Shown here: one piece after another, positions 19,319-27,558 of the stretch
How positions within the stretch are numbered: position 1 is the stretch's first letter
Layout: each line of letters begins with the position of its first letter
From: Rhizorhabdus wittichii RW1
GTDB lineage: Bacteria; Pseudomonadota; Alphaproteobacteria; Sphingomonadales; Sphingomonadaceae
NCBI GenBank assembly: GCA_000016765.1
Contig: CP000699.1
Coordinates: 2,604,001-2,668,000 of the forward strand
DNA length: 64,000 nt
Direction of reading: 5' to 3'
Made by a program: the position numbers and the translations under genes
The notes under the pieces: generated by a model
Told to the model about the DNA's origin: nothing
What the model saw: only the letters and a program-made list of their open reading frames with translations
Databases searched by the model: none

Positions 19319-19334
19319 AAACAATTGTCGAAAA

Positions 19335-20114
19335 TTACCGGACGACCGCCTTCGCCGCGCGCCGCGCCAGCCGGGCGACCGCATCGGCATGGATCGCCGG
19401 CGCGGTCGCCAGCACGCCGAACTGCTCGCCCTTGGTGCTGTTGTAGCGCAGCGGCCGGCCGAGCGCGTCCGTGACGGTCGCCCCGGCTTCCTGCGCGATC
19501 AGCGCGGCGGCGGCGATGTCCCACTCATGGCCCCAGCGGATGGTGGCGAGCAGGTCCGCCTCGTCGGCGGCGACCATCGCGATGCGCAGCGCGATCGAAT
19601 TGGGCTTGGCGACGGTCACAAGGTCGGCATCGCCGCGCGGCAGGACGTCGGCCGGCACCCGCGCGCCGGGAAGCTCGATCCGGTTCGAGGCGCGCACCGC
19701 CACGCCGTTGCGGGTGGCGCCCTGGCCCGCCTGCGCGCGCCAATGCTCGCCGCGAGCCGGCGCGTCGAGCACGCCGATCACCGGCCGGCCGCCCTCGACC
19801 AGCGCGATCGACACCGCCCAGCCCTCGCGGCCGCGCACATAGTCGCGGGTGCCGTCGATCGGATCGACCACCCAGACCCGCACGCAGTTGAGCCGCTCGG
19901 CGCTGTCGGCGGTCTCCTCCGACAGCCAGCCGGCCTCGGGATCGATCGCCATCAGCCGCTCGCGCAGCAGCGCGTCGGCGGCGAGGTCGATGTCGCAGAC
20001 CGGGCTGCCCGGCGTCTTGTCCCAGGTCCTGAAGTCGCCGCGCCACGAGGCGTGCGCCATCGCGCCGACCTCGGCCGCGACCGCGCTCACCGCATCTAAC
20101 AGCCCCTCAGGCAC
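19335..20114 (-). CDS. Inositol-monophosphatase-family phosphatase (CysQ/IMPase-like)
   Basis: 259 residues with a GTG start that overlaps the pmbA stop by 8 bp. Metal-binding signatures are SEETADS (~65-71), DPIDGTRDYV (~84-93) and WDIAAAALIAQEAGA (~198-212). This is a Mg-dependent, Li-sensitive phosphatase fold acting on inositol phosphate or 3'-phosphoadenosine 5'-phosphate. The sequence does not tell these substrates apart. Coupled translation with pmbA is the only context. Confidence 0.88.
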   Translation of the reverse strand: MPEGLLDAVSAVAAEVGAMAHASWRGDFRTWDKTPGSPVCDIDLAADALLRERLMAIDPEAGWLSEETADSAERLNCVRVWVVDPIDGTRDYVRGREGWAVSIALVEGGRPVIGVLDAPARGEHWRAQAGQGATRNGVAVRASNRIELPGARVPADVLPRGDADLVTVAKPNSIALRIAMVAADEADLLATIRWGHEWDIAAAALIAQEAGATVTDALGRPLRYNSTKGEQFGVLATAPAIHADAVARLARRAAKAVVR

Positions 20115-21453
20115 CGGCTACCGTCATCCCTTCGATCCTGATCGTCGGGGCATCAACGGCGCGACGGAAGACAAGATCCGAGGCCGGCGTCATTTCGCGG
20201 AACATATCCTTGAGATTGCCGGCGACGGTGATCTCGGCGACCGGCTCGCAGAGGCGGCCGTCGCGGATCACGAAGCCCGATGCGCCGCGGCTATAGTCGC
20301 CGGTGACGCCGTTGACGCCCTGCCCGATCAGCTCGGTGACGTAGACGCCCAGCTTGATGTCGGCGATCAGTTCCTCGGGCGAGAGCGGCCCCGCCTCCAG
20401 ATAGAGGTTGGTGAGCCCCGATCCCGGCGGGCCGCCGACGCCGCGCGTGGCATGGCCGGTCGGCTCCAGCCCGAGCTGGCGGGCCGAGGCCGAATCCATG
20501 ATCCAGCCGGTCAGCACGCCGTCGGCGATGATGTCGCGCGCCGCGGTCGGCAACCCCTCGCCGTCGAACGGCTTGGAGCGCAGGCCCCGCTTGCGCAGCG
20601 GATCGTCGCGCACGACGATGCCCCTGGCGAAGACCTGCTCGCCCAGCTTGTCGAGCAGGAAGCTGGTCCGCCGCGCGACGGCCGATCCGGTGATCGCCCC
20701 GGCGAGATGGCCGAGCATCCCCGATCCCACGCGCGGATCGTAGACCACCGGCATCGCGCCGCTCGACAGCTTGCCGGGGTTGAGCCGCTTGACGGCGCGG
20801 TCGCCGGCCCGCGCGCCGATCGCCGCCGCATCCTCGAGGTCGGCCAGGTGCCGCACCGAATGATAGGCATAGTCGCGCTGCATGCCGCCGCCCTCGCCGG
20901 CGATGACGCTGGCCGAGCAGCCATAGCCGCTGTTCGAATAGCCACGCGCGAAGCCGGTGCTGGTGGCGAGCGCGATGACGGTGCGGCTGGCCGAGGCCCC
21001 GGCGCCCTCGCTGTTGGTGACGCCCTCGACCGCGCGGGCCGCCGCCTCCGCCGCCTCGGCGCGCTCGCGCAGCTCGGCGGGCGACGGGTCGGCGCCGTCG
21101 TCGCCGTCGACATCGGGCAGCGCGCCGCGCAGCAGCCGGTCCTCGGGCGCGAGGCCGGCATAGGGATCCTCGGGCGCCTCGCGCGCCATCGCCACCGCGC
21201 GCTCGACCAGCGCGTCGAGCGCCGGCTGCGACAGGTCCGACGACGAGACGCTCGCCGAGCGGCGGCCGACGAACAGCCGCAGGCCGATCTCCTCGCCCTC
21301 CGACCGCTCGACATCCTCGAGCGCGCCGAGGCGCACCGATATCTGGGTCGCATTGTTGCAGACGTAGATGACGTCGGCGGCGTCCGCCCCGGCCTTGCGC
21401 GCGGCGGCGGCGAGGTCGGCGGTACGGCTTTCGGCTTCGGAGAGGCTGAGCAT
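20107..21453 (-). CDS. pmbA: PmbA/TldE, TldD-PmbA metalloprotease subunit
   Basis: 448 residues. It is recognisable by SEAESRTADLAAAARKAGAD, the RLFVGRRSASVSSSDL strand, YDPRVGSGMLGHLAGAITG and the late GASGFVIRDGRL motif. It lacks the HExxxH zinc motif of TldD, which marks it as the PmbA/TldE partner. Together they process small peptides such as microcin precursors; the native substrate here is unknown. tldD is not in the window. A REP pair lies upstream. Confidence 0.92.
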   Translation of the reverse strand: MLSLSEAESRTADLAAAARKAGADAADVIYVCNNATQISVRLGALEDVERSEGEEIGLRLFVGRRSASVSSSDLSQPALDALVERAVAMAREAPEDPYAGLAPEDRLLRGALPDVDGDDGADPSPAELRERAEAAEAAARAVEGVTNSEGAGASASRTVIALATSTGFARGYSNSGYGCSASVIAGEGGGMQRDYAYHSVRHLADLEDAAAIGARAGDRAVKRLNPGKLSSGAMPVVYDPRVGSGMLGHLAGAITGSAVARRTSFLLDKLGEQVFARGIVVRDDPLRKRGLRSKPFDGEGLPTAARDIIADGVLTGWIMDSASARQLGLEPTGHATRGVGGPPGSGLTNLYLEAGPLSPEELIADIKLGVYVTELIGQGVNGVTGDYSRGASGFVIRDGRLCEPVAEITVAGNLKDMFREMTPASDLVFRRAVDAPTIRIEGMTVAGA

Positions 21454-21536
21454 GTCGGCGACTTAGGTACGCCGGCCCCGAACGTCAAAGGGTAAAGGGG
21501 TTCCGGGCTTCTATCGCCGGTGAGCATCTTCTCCCT

Positions 21537-21630
21537 CGTCATTCCCGCGAAAGCGGGAATCCACGGACGGCGGCACCTCGCATCAAATAGCGTTCCGTGA
21601 CCTTGGATTCCCGTTTTCACGGGAATGACG
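21537..21630. repeat. REP-like inverted pair (family A)
   Basis: Units at 21537-21566 and 21601-21630 in opposite orientation. The second has a compensated change in both stem arms (CCCGTTTTCACGGG for CCCGCTTTCGCGGG), so the hairpin is maintained. It occupies most of the ubiA-pmbA spacer. Confidence 0.85.
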
Positions 21631-21649
21631 GGAGGAGACCGAATCCGTC

Positions 21650-22567
21650 CTAGGCCGTGGCGCCGACCACGAGGCAGGCGAGGAACATCAACAGCCCGGC
21701 GAAGCGGTTCGCGCGGAAGCGGGCGAGCGCGTCGGCCGGATCGTCGATGCGCAGCCCCGCCACCTGCCAGGCGAGGTGCAGCGCCATCGGCAGCAGCGCC
21801 AGCGTGCCGAGCAACTGCGGCCGGAGCAGCCAGAAGGCGGCGATCCAGCAGCCGAGCGCGAGCCCATAGAAGATGCCGATGCCGGCCCGCGCATGGGCGC
21901 CGAGCGCGCGGGCCGAGGACTTGACCCCGGCAAGCGCGTCGTCCTCGACGTCCTGCAGCGCGTAGATGGTGTCGTAGCCGATCACCCAGAAGATCGATCC
22001 GGCATAGAGCAGCCCCTGCACCGGCGAGAAGCCGCCCGTCACCGCCGGCCAGCCGACCAGCGCAGCCCAGGAGAAGACCAAGCCGAGCCAGGCCTGCGGC
22101 CACCAGGTGATCCGCTTCATGAAGGGATAGGCGGCAACCGCGCCGAGGCTGGCGAGCGCGGCGAGCGCGGCGACCAGGTTGAGCTGGACCAGCACGACCA
22201 GCCCGACCAGGCAGAGCAGCCCCAGCCAGGCCCAGGCCGCCCTGAGGCCGATGCGTCCGCTCGCCAGCGGACGCAGGGCGGTGCGCGCCACCTTGCGATC
22301 GAGGTCGCGGTCGACGATGTCGTTGTAGACGCAGCCCGCGCCGCGCATCGCGACCGCGCCAAGCGCGAACCACAGGATCAGGTCCCAGCGCGCGACCGCC
22401 CCGCCCGCCAGCGCGATCGCCCAGGCGCCGGGCCAGAACAGCAGCCAGCTTCCGATCGGCCGGTCGAACCGGGCGAGCAGCCAATAGGGGCGCAGGCCCG
22501 GCGGCAGCCGGCGGGCGATCCCGCGCAGCTCGCTATCGGGCACGATTTCCTCGACTTCGTCGGCCAT
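21650..22567 (-). CDS. ubiA: 4-hydroxybenzoate polyprenyltransferase
   Basis: 305 residues from ATG 22567 (MADEVEEIVPDSELRG). An integral membrane enzyme with about eight helices. Both prenyl-diphosphate/Mg motifs are intact: NDIVDRDLDRK and GYDTIYALQDVEDD. It prenylates 4-hydroxybenzoate in ubiquinone synthesis. Start codons further upstream (22609/22636) would overlap the divergent rsmE gene; 22567 leaves a 40-bp divergent promoter region. Confidence 0.93.
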   Translation of the reverse strand: MADEVEEIVPDSELRGIARRLPPGLRPYWLLARFDRPIGSWLLFWPGAWAIALAGGAVARWDLILWFALGAVAMRGAGCVYNDIVDRDLDRKVARTALRPLASGRIGLRAAWAWLGLLCLVGLVVLVQLNLVAALAALASLGAVAAYPFMKRITWWPQAWLGLVFSWAALVGWPAVTGGFSPVQGLLYAGSIFWVIGYDTIYALQDVEDDALAGVKSSARALGAHARAGIGIFYGLALGCWIAAFWLLRPQLLGTLALLPMALHLAWQVAGLRIDDPADALARFRANRFAGLLMFLACLVVGATA

Positions 22568-22607
22568 GGGCGGCAGGTAGGGGAAAAGCCACGCCTTCGG
22601 AAGTCCC

Positions 22608-23369
22608 ATGGCCCAGACCCCCGCCCAGACCCCCATCTACCCCCCCGCCAGCCTGACCCGCCTGTTCGTCGAAACCCCGCTCGCCGCCGGCCTCGCGCTG
22701 ACCATCGACGGCGGGCAGGCGCATTATCTGTCGACGGTGATGCGGTTGAAGGCGGGCGACGCGATCGCGCTGTTCGACGACATGAGCGGCGAATGGCGCG
22801 CGGTGATCGAGCAGGTCGGCAAGCGCGCCGTCGCCGTCCGCGTCGAGCAGCGGATGCGCGAGCGCGAGGCGGTGCCCGACCTGTGGCTGGTCGCCGCGCC
22901 GATCAAGAAGGGCCGGATCGACTGGGTCGCGGAGAAGGCGTGCGAGCTGGGCGTCGCGCGCTGGCGGCCGGTGATCACCCGGCGCACCATCGTCGACCGG
23001 TTGAACCTCGACCGGCTGCGCGCGCACATGATCGAGGCGGCCGAGCAGTGCGAGCGCACCGCGCTGCCGATCCTCGACGAGCCGGTGAAGCTGAGCGCGA
23101 TGCTGCGCGACTGGCCCGCCGACCGGGCGCTGATCTTCGCCGACGAGGAAGGCGGCATGCCGATGGCCGAGGCGGTGAAGCCCGGCCCGGCGGCGATCCT
23201 GATCGGCCCCGAAGGCGGCTTCACCGACGAGGAGCGCGCCGCGATCCTGGCGGTGCCGCAGGCGGTCGGCGTGTCGCTCGGCCCGCGCATCCTGCGCGCC
23301 GATACGGCGATGGCGGCGGCGGTCGCACTGTGGATGGGACTGGCCGGCGACTGGCGCTCCGGACAATAA
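22608..23369 (+). CDS. rsmE: 16S rRNA m3U1498 methyltransferase RsmE
   Basis: 253 residues. N-terminal PUA-like domain (GGQAHYLSTVMRLKAGDAI) followed by a SPOUT methyltransferase with the trefoil-knot motifs IGPEGGFTDEE and GVSLGPRILRADTAMAAAV. The conserved EQCERTALP segment is present. It methylates 16S rRNA using AdoMet. It is followed 42 bp later by gshA in the same direction, a common rsmE-gshA order in sphingomonads. Confidence 0.95.
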   Translation: MAQTPAQTPIYPPASLTRLFVETPLAAGLALTIDGGQAHYLSTVMRLKAGDAIALFDDMSGEWRAVIEQVGKRAVAVRVEQRMREREAVPDLWLVAAPIKKGRIDWVAEKACELGVARWRPVITRRTIVDRLNLDRLRAHMIEAAEQCERTALPILDEPVKLSAMLRDWPADRALIFADEEGGMPMAEAVKPGPAAILIGPEGGFTDEERAAILAVPQAVGVSLGPRILRADTAMAAAVALWMGLAGDWRSGQ

Positions 23370-23384
23370 TCAAACTAGCAACGT

Positions 23385-23394
23385 ACCGATCGGT
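23385..23394. promoter_or_regulatory. Palindrome ACCGATCGGT upstream of gshA
   Basis: Ten-base perfect palindrome 16 bases before the gshA ATG, in the context TACCGATCGGTC. The same ten bases, also preceded by T, occur at 4705-4714. The form and position fit a TetR-type operator, but no regulator gene is nearby. Confidence 0.25.
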
Positions 23395-23410
23395 CCGCTA
23401 TGGGCGCGCG

Positions 23411-24781
23411 ATGAGCACGCGCAAGGCCTCCGATGGCGAAGATCCCCTGATCGAATCCCGCGAGGACCTGCTGTCGGTCTTCGTCGGCGGCGAAAAGCCC
23501 AAGGATCGATGGCGGATCGGCACCGAGCACGAGAAATTCGTGTTCTTCGAGGATTCGCACCGCGCGCCCTCCTATGAGGAGCGCGGCGGCATCCACGCGC
23601 TGCTGATCGGGCTGACCAAATATGGCTGGCGCCCGGTCTACGAGGGCGAGAACATCATCGCGCTCGAAGGCGAGGACGGCAATGTCAGCCTGGAGCCGGC
23701 GGGCCAGTTCGAGCTGTCGGGCGCCCCGCTCGACAATCTCCACCAGACCTGCGCCGAGACCGGCCGCCACCTCGAACAGGTCAAGGCGATCGGCGAGAAG
23801 CTCGGCATCGGCTATCTCGGGCTCGGCCTGTGGCCCGACAAGCGCCGCGACGAGCTGCCGATCATGCCCAAGGGCCGCTACGACATCATGCTGCGCCACA
23901 TGCCGCGCGTCGGCACGATGGGGCTCGACATGATGCTGCGCACCTGCACCGTCCAGACCAACCTCGACTATGCGAGCGAGGCGGACATGGTGCGTAAGTT
24001 CCGCCTCAGCCTGGCGCTGCAGCCGCTGGCGACCGCGCTGTTCGCCAACTCGCCCTTCCTGGAGGGCAAGCCCAACGGCTTCCTCAGCTATCGCAGCCAC
24101 ATCTGGACCGACACCGATCCGCACCGCACCGGCATGCTGCCGTTCGTGTTCGAGGACGGCTTCGGCTATGAACGCTACGCCGACTACATGCTCGACGTGC
24201 CGATGTATTTCGCCTTCCGCGACGGCTATGTCGACGCGGCCGGGCTCAGCTTCCGCGACTTCATGGACGGCAAGCTGCCGGTGCTGCCGGGCGAGCGGCC
24301 GACGATCGGCGACTGGCAGGACCATCTGTCGACCGCCTTCCCCGAGGTCCGGCTCAAGAGCTTCCTCGAGATGCGCGGCGCCGACGGCGGGCCGCACGAC
24401 CGGATCTGCGCGCTGCCGGCCTTCTGGGTCGGCCTGCTCTACGACGACGGCGCGCTCGACGCCGCCTGGGACCTGGTCAAGCACTGGACGATCGAGGACC
24501 ATCACCGCATCCGCGCCGACGTGCCGAAGCTCGGCCTGCGCGCCGCCGGACCGCGCGGGCGCAGCCTGCTCGACCTCGCGAAGATCGTGCTCGACATCGC
24601 GGCGGACGGGCTGAAGGCGCGCGCCCGGCTGAACGGCGCGGGCGACGACGAGCGCGGCTTCCTCACCCCGCTGCGCGAGATCGTCGCGAGCGGCAAGACG
24701 CCGGCCGAGCGGCTGCTCGATCTCTATCATGGCGCCTGGGGCGGCGACATCAGCCACGTCTATCGCGACGCCCGCTTCTGA
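23411..24781 (+). CDS. gshA: Glutamate-cysteine ligase (plant/alphaproteobacterial type)
   Basis: 456 residues from ATG 23411. It catalyses the first, rate-limiting step of glutathione synthesis. Family segments include RIGTEHEKFVFF (ATP/Mg-binding Glu), ALEGEDGNVSLEPAGQFELS, the LGLGLWPDKRRDELP stretch, MPKGRYDIMLRHMP, TCTVQTNLDYASE and RSHIWTDTDPHRTGMLPFVF. This is the GshA class shared by plants and Alphaproteobacteria, not the E. coli type. Any longer upstream frame is antisense to ubiA and not coding. Confidence 0.95.
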   Translation: MSTRKASDGEDPLIESREDLLSVFVGGEKPKDRWRIGTEHEKFVFFEDSHRAPSYEERGGIHALLIGLTKYGWRPVYEGENIIALEGEDGNVSLEPAGQFELSGAPLDNLHQTCAETGRHLEQVKAIGEKLGIGYLGLGLWPDKRRDELPIMPKGRYDIMLRHMPRVGTMGLDMMLRTCTVQTNLDYASEADMVRKFRLSLALQPLATALFANSPFLEGKPNGFLSYRSHIWTDTDPHRTGMLPFVFEDGFGYERYADYMLDVPMYFAFRDGYVDAAGLSFRDFMDGKLPVLPGERPTIGDWQDHLSTAFPEVRLKSFLEMRGADGGPHDRICALPAFWVGLLYDDGALDAAWDLVKHWTIEDHHRIRADVPKLGLRAAGPRGRSLLDLAKIVLDIAADGLKARARLNGAGDDERGFLTPLREIVASGKTPAERLLDLYHGAWGGDISHVYRDARF

Positions 24782-25239
24782 TCGGCCGAGCGTGACGCCA
24801 CTGCAACAGTCGGCGCAATAAAGCCACCGCCCGTCCGCTTTTCGGCGCGACGGCGCGTGCGCGCTGGCACATCGGAAAATGTTGCGGTAGGAAGCCGTGC
24901 TGCGTCGGCAGGAGACACCCGCAACGGGGCTCGTCGCGGGAGAGAAATGCACCGGTGAAAGTCCGGTACGGCGTGCAAGACGTGGTGGCTGCGGTAAAAT
25001 CGAGGGCAAGGCCTTGCCTGTCCCGAGCCGGGGGATCCGGCCCGCAGCTCCACCGCACCATCCCTTTCCCTGATTGGTGAAGATCGCGTCAACCCTGCCG
25101 CGAATCCCCTGCGTTTCCGCGAAAAATACCCTGCGGCCGCGACGCAGGATGCTGAAGATCGCGATCACCAATCTCCCCAACCCGCCGGCAAGACCTGCCG
25201 CGCCACCATGGCGCCGATCGGATCGACCGGAGGAGCGGC
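24782..25239. other. 458-bp spacer without a convincing gene
   Basis: Between gshA and the CAP gene. Open frames on either strand have no start signal or family-like composition. The middle part (about 24870-25060) is rich in local hairpins and purine-rich connectors and is annotated separately as a candidate RNA. The 25060-25239 part shows only the SD (GGAGGAGCGGC) of the CAP gene and a repeated GAAGATCGCG (25079 and 25153). Confidence 0.5.
24870..25060 (+). ncRNA. Candidate structured RNA, family unknown
   Basis: Successive stem-loops on the plus strand: GCCG-N8-CGGC (24893-24908), CCCGC-N13-GCGGG (24918-24940), ACCGG-TGAAAGT-CCGGT (24951-24967), and the palindrome GGCAAGGCCTTGCC (25006-25019). 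Purine-rich single-stranded stretches (AGGAGACA, AGAGAAA, GGTAAAA) separate them. The pattern looks like a riboswitch or small RNA, with faint resemblance to cobalamin-type elements (GGAA-hairpin-CCCGCAAC), but the order of boxes does not match any family I know. The strand is inferred from the downstream gene. Confidence 0.3.
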
Positions 25240-25782
25240 ATGGATTTCGGCTGGGGCAGGACGAAGGTGGCGAAGCTGGCGGGCGCGCTCGCCCTGGCGG
25301 CCGCGACTCCGTTCGTGCAGGGCGCGACCGGCATCGACAATCATTTCGAGGAGCGGCTGCTCGCCGGCCATAATCGCGAGCGGGCGATGCTGGGCATCCC
25401 GCCGCTGGCCTGGAACGAGCTGCTGGCGCGCGACGCCCGCCTCTATGCCGCGCGGCTCACCCGCGTCGGCTATCTCGTCCACAGCGAGGACGACCCCGCC
25501 GAGACCGATCCGCAGGGCGAGAATCTGTGGGCGGGCACGCGCGGCTATTACGGCCCCGAGCAGATGGTCGGCCTGTGGGTCGACGAGAAGACGGACTTCA
25601 AGGCCGGCGTCTTCCCGAACAACAGCCTGAGCGGCGACCTCGACAATGTCGCGCATTACACGCAGGTCGTCTGGCGCTCCTCGCGCGCGGTCGGCTGCGC
25701 GCTGGCGCATGGCCGCGTCGACGATTTCCTGGTCTGCCGCTACAGCGAGGGCGGCAACGTCATCGGTGAAGTGCCTTTTTGA
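25240..25782 (+). CDS. Secreted CAP/SCP-domain protein
   Basis: 180 residues with a strong SD (GGAGGAGCGGC before the ATG). Signal peptide of ~28 residues (KLAGALALAAATPFVQG core). The CAP domain has the expected active-site-like residues: GHNRERAMLGIPPLAWNELL, ENLWAGTRG, VAHYTQVVWRSSRAVGCAL and DFLVCRYSEGGNVIGE. Both Cys residues in the C-terminal part could form a disulphide. Bacterial CAP proteins are extracytoplasmic with unsettled roles. A family B REP pair follows the stop. Confidence 0.9.
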   Translation: MDFGWGRTKVAKLAGALALAAATPFVQGATGIDNHFEERLLAGHNRERAMLGIPPLAWNELLARDARLYAARLTRVGYLVHSEDDPAETDPQGENLWAGTRGYYGPEQMVGLWVDEKTDFKAGVFPNNSLSGDLDNVAHYTQVVWRSSRAVGCALAHGRVDDFLVCRYSEGGNVIGEVPF

Positions 25783-25788
25783 AGATGA

Positions 25789-25887
25789 CGTCATCCCGGC
25801 GAAAGCCGGGATCTCCCTTTTCTTCTTCTGCCTCGCCCACGATGAAGCGTTCAAGGCAGGGAGATTCCGGCTTTCGCCGGAATGACG
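25789..25887. repeat. REP-like inverted pair (family B: GTCATCCCGGCGAAAGCCGG)
   Basis: Intact pair, 25789-25815 and 25861-25887, with a ~45-bp spacer containing GAAGCG...AAGGCAGGGAGATTC. This is the intact reference for the copy broken by IS30 at 18.2-19.3 kb. It lies between the convergent CAP and PEP-CTERM genes. Confidence 0.85.
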
Positions 25888-25903
25888 GGAGAGGGTGGTC
25901 GGA

Positions 25904-26401
25904 TTAGCCCTTCACGGGCTCCTCAGGCTCAACCCCATTCTTCCGGTACGTCACCCGCGCGACGCCGCCGATCAGCGCGAAGCCGAGCATGAGCTGGACC
26001 CAGGTCGACGGCTCGGGCACGCCCGGGGACGGGGGATTGGGGTTGCCGGTGCTCGGCGGCACGAAGATGCGCGGCGTCAGCGGGACCGCGACGTCGGGCG
26101 GCGGCGCCTCGGCCACCTGCAGCGGCGTCGTCTCGACCGGAACCGGGGTCACCGGCGGCAGGTCCGACAGCGCGAAGGGAGTGACGGTCGGGCACGGCGT
26201 CTCGGCCGACGCGACCTGGACGCCCTCGGGGGCCGCGCGGACGCGGGTCTTGGGCTTGGCATATTGGCGCGGCTGGGTCGCCTTGTGGACCGCATCGCGG
26301 ACCTGCGGCACCCCCAGGCTCAAGGCCGTGGTTCCCGCCACCGGACAGACACAGGTCATCAGCAGCTTGGCCGCCTTGGACGCAACAGCTTCCTTCAACA
26401 T
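25904..26401 (-). CDS. PEP-CTERM (PEPxxW-type) sorted protein
   Basis: 165 residues. The C-terminus carries a sorting signal: PEP at 129-131 (VPEPSTW), a hydrophobic helix (~135-150) and a basic TYRK at ~151-154. Unusually, an acidic 11-residue tail (NGVEPEEPVKG) follows the basic cluster. The N-terminus has a hydrophobic stretch at ~12-30 that could be a signal peptide. Residues 75-130 are Pro/Thr/Val-rich linker, with no catalytic domain. It is divergent from the exosortase gene at 26647, which is strong context for it being a substrate. Function of the mature protein is unknown. Confidence 0.82.
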   Translation of the reverse strand: MLKEAVASKAAKLLMTCVCPVAGTTALSLGVPQVRDAVHKATQPRQYAKPKTRVRAAPEGVQVASAETPCPTVTPFALSDLPPVTPVPVETTPLQVAEAPPPDVAVPLTPRIFVPPSTGNPNPPSPGVPEPSTWVQLMLGFALIGGVARVTYRKNGVEPEEPVKG

Positions 26402-26646
26402 GCAGAACTACCCCGATACTCCCCCGGCGCCATAAAGCGCATCGCTTCCAATAGCATATTTTCGGATCAAGTCCAAAATCGGGGTGGTAAACATGTGCAA
26501 CTTCCGCCCGACGACGCCACCCCGCGCCATCCAACGACTGTTCCGCCACGCGGCGATCCGCTATGGGCAAGCTTGGCGCATCGGCGACGTCGATGCCCGG
26601 AACATGGTTGAGATGGCGTGAATCCTTGAGCAGATCTGTGGGGGAC

Positions 26647-27558
26647 ATGACGGAAAGCCGGCCGGTGGGGGACAATGGCCGCTACGGACTGGCCGATCTG
26701 CTGCCGCTGCTCGCCTTCGTGCGCCGCTTCTGGCCGCTCGCGATCGGCGTCGCCGCGGTGGTCGGGCCGACGCTCTACGGCGTCGCCACCCAGAACTGGA
26801 CCACCGAGCAGGGCGCGCACGGCCCGATCGTGCTGGCGACCGCGCTGTGGCTGTTCTGGCGCCGCTGGGGCGAGGTGCGCTCGCTCGCGCACCCCGGCGA
26901 CACGCGGCTCGCGGCGCTCGCCTATCTGGTCGTCGCGCCGCTCTACATGGTCGCGCGGATCATCAACGTCATCGAGGTCGAAGGCTTCATGATGTACGGC
27001 CTGCTGCTGATCACCGCCTATTGGCTGATCGGCTGGCAGCCGCTGCGCGCGATGTGGTTCCCGGTCTTCTACATGCTGTTCATCTTCCCGCCGCCCGACA
27101 CGGTGGTGGCGATGGTCACCCAGCCGCTCAAGATCGGCATCTCGCAGACGGCGATCGACCTGCTCCACGGCCTCGGCTATCCGATCGCCGGGTCGGGGGT
27201 GATGATCATCATCGGCCAGTACCAGCTCCTGATCGCGGCGGCCTGCGCAGGGCTCAACTCGCTGATCAGCCTGTCGGCGATCGGCCTGTTCTACGTCTAT
27301 ATCCGGCACAATGCGAACTGGCGCTACGCGCTGCTGCTGATGCTCGCCATCGTGCCGGTCGCGATCCTCGCCAACTTCATCCGGGTGCTCGCACTGATCC
27401 TCATCACCCATTATCTCGGCGACGAGGCGGCGCAGGGCTTCCTCCACACCTTCTCGGGCATCACCATGTTCCTGTTCTCGGTCCTCGGCATCTTCGCGGT
27501 CGACGCGCTGGCGTCGCCGCTGCGCCGCCGGCTGGCGCGCGGGGGCGGCGGACGATGA
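26647..27558 (+). CDS. xrtV: Exosortase (probably XrtV type)
   Basis: 303 residues from ATG 26647. A polytopic inner-membrane transpeptidase-like protein with about eight helices. The proposed catalytic residues are all present: Cys200 (AAACAGLNSLISL), Arg246 (LANFIRVLALIL) and His267 (FLHTFSGITMF). It is thought to cleave PEP-CTERM proteins at the PEP site and link the product to an envelope glycan. The V-type assignment rests on the sphingomonad context, the 248-residue EpsI partner and the small accessory protein. Its stop overlaps the epsI start (ATGA). Confidence 0.9.
   Translation: MTESRPVGDNGRYGLADLLPLLAFVRRFWPLAIGVAAVVGPTLYGVATQNWTTEQGAHGPIVLATALWLFWRRWGEVRSLAHPGDTRLAALAYLVVAPLYMVARIINVIEVEGFMMYGLLLITAYWLIGWQPLRAMWFPVFYMLFIFPPPDTVVAMVTQPLKIGISQTAIDLLHGLGYPIAGSGVMIIIGQYQLLIAAACAGLNSLISLSAIGLFYVYIRHNANWRYALLLMLAIVPVAILANFIRVLALILITHYLGDEAAQGFLHTFSGITMFLFSVLGIFAVDALASPLRRRLARGGGGR

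Noticed and set aside
21776-23410. A very long open frame reading through the complement of ubiA and into gshA
   Set aside because: It is antisense to ubiA and out of frame with rsmE. High GC leaves such frames open by chance; the gshA start at 23411 has family support.
24951-24985. Group II intron or RNase P remnant (GTGAAAGTCCGG)
   Set aside because: No reverse transcriptase, domain V or other RNase P boxes; only a short shared string.
24750-25092. Two overlapping minus-strand frames of ~100 codons
   Set aside because: Cys/Pro/Arg-rich, no start signals, overlap the gshA 3' end and the hairpin-rich stretch.
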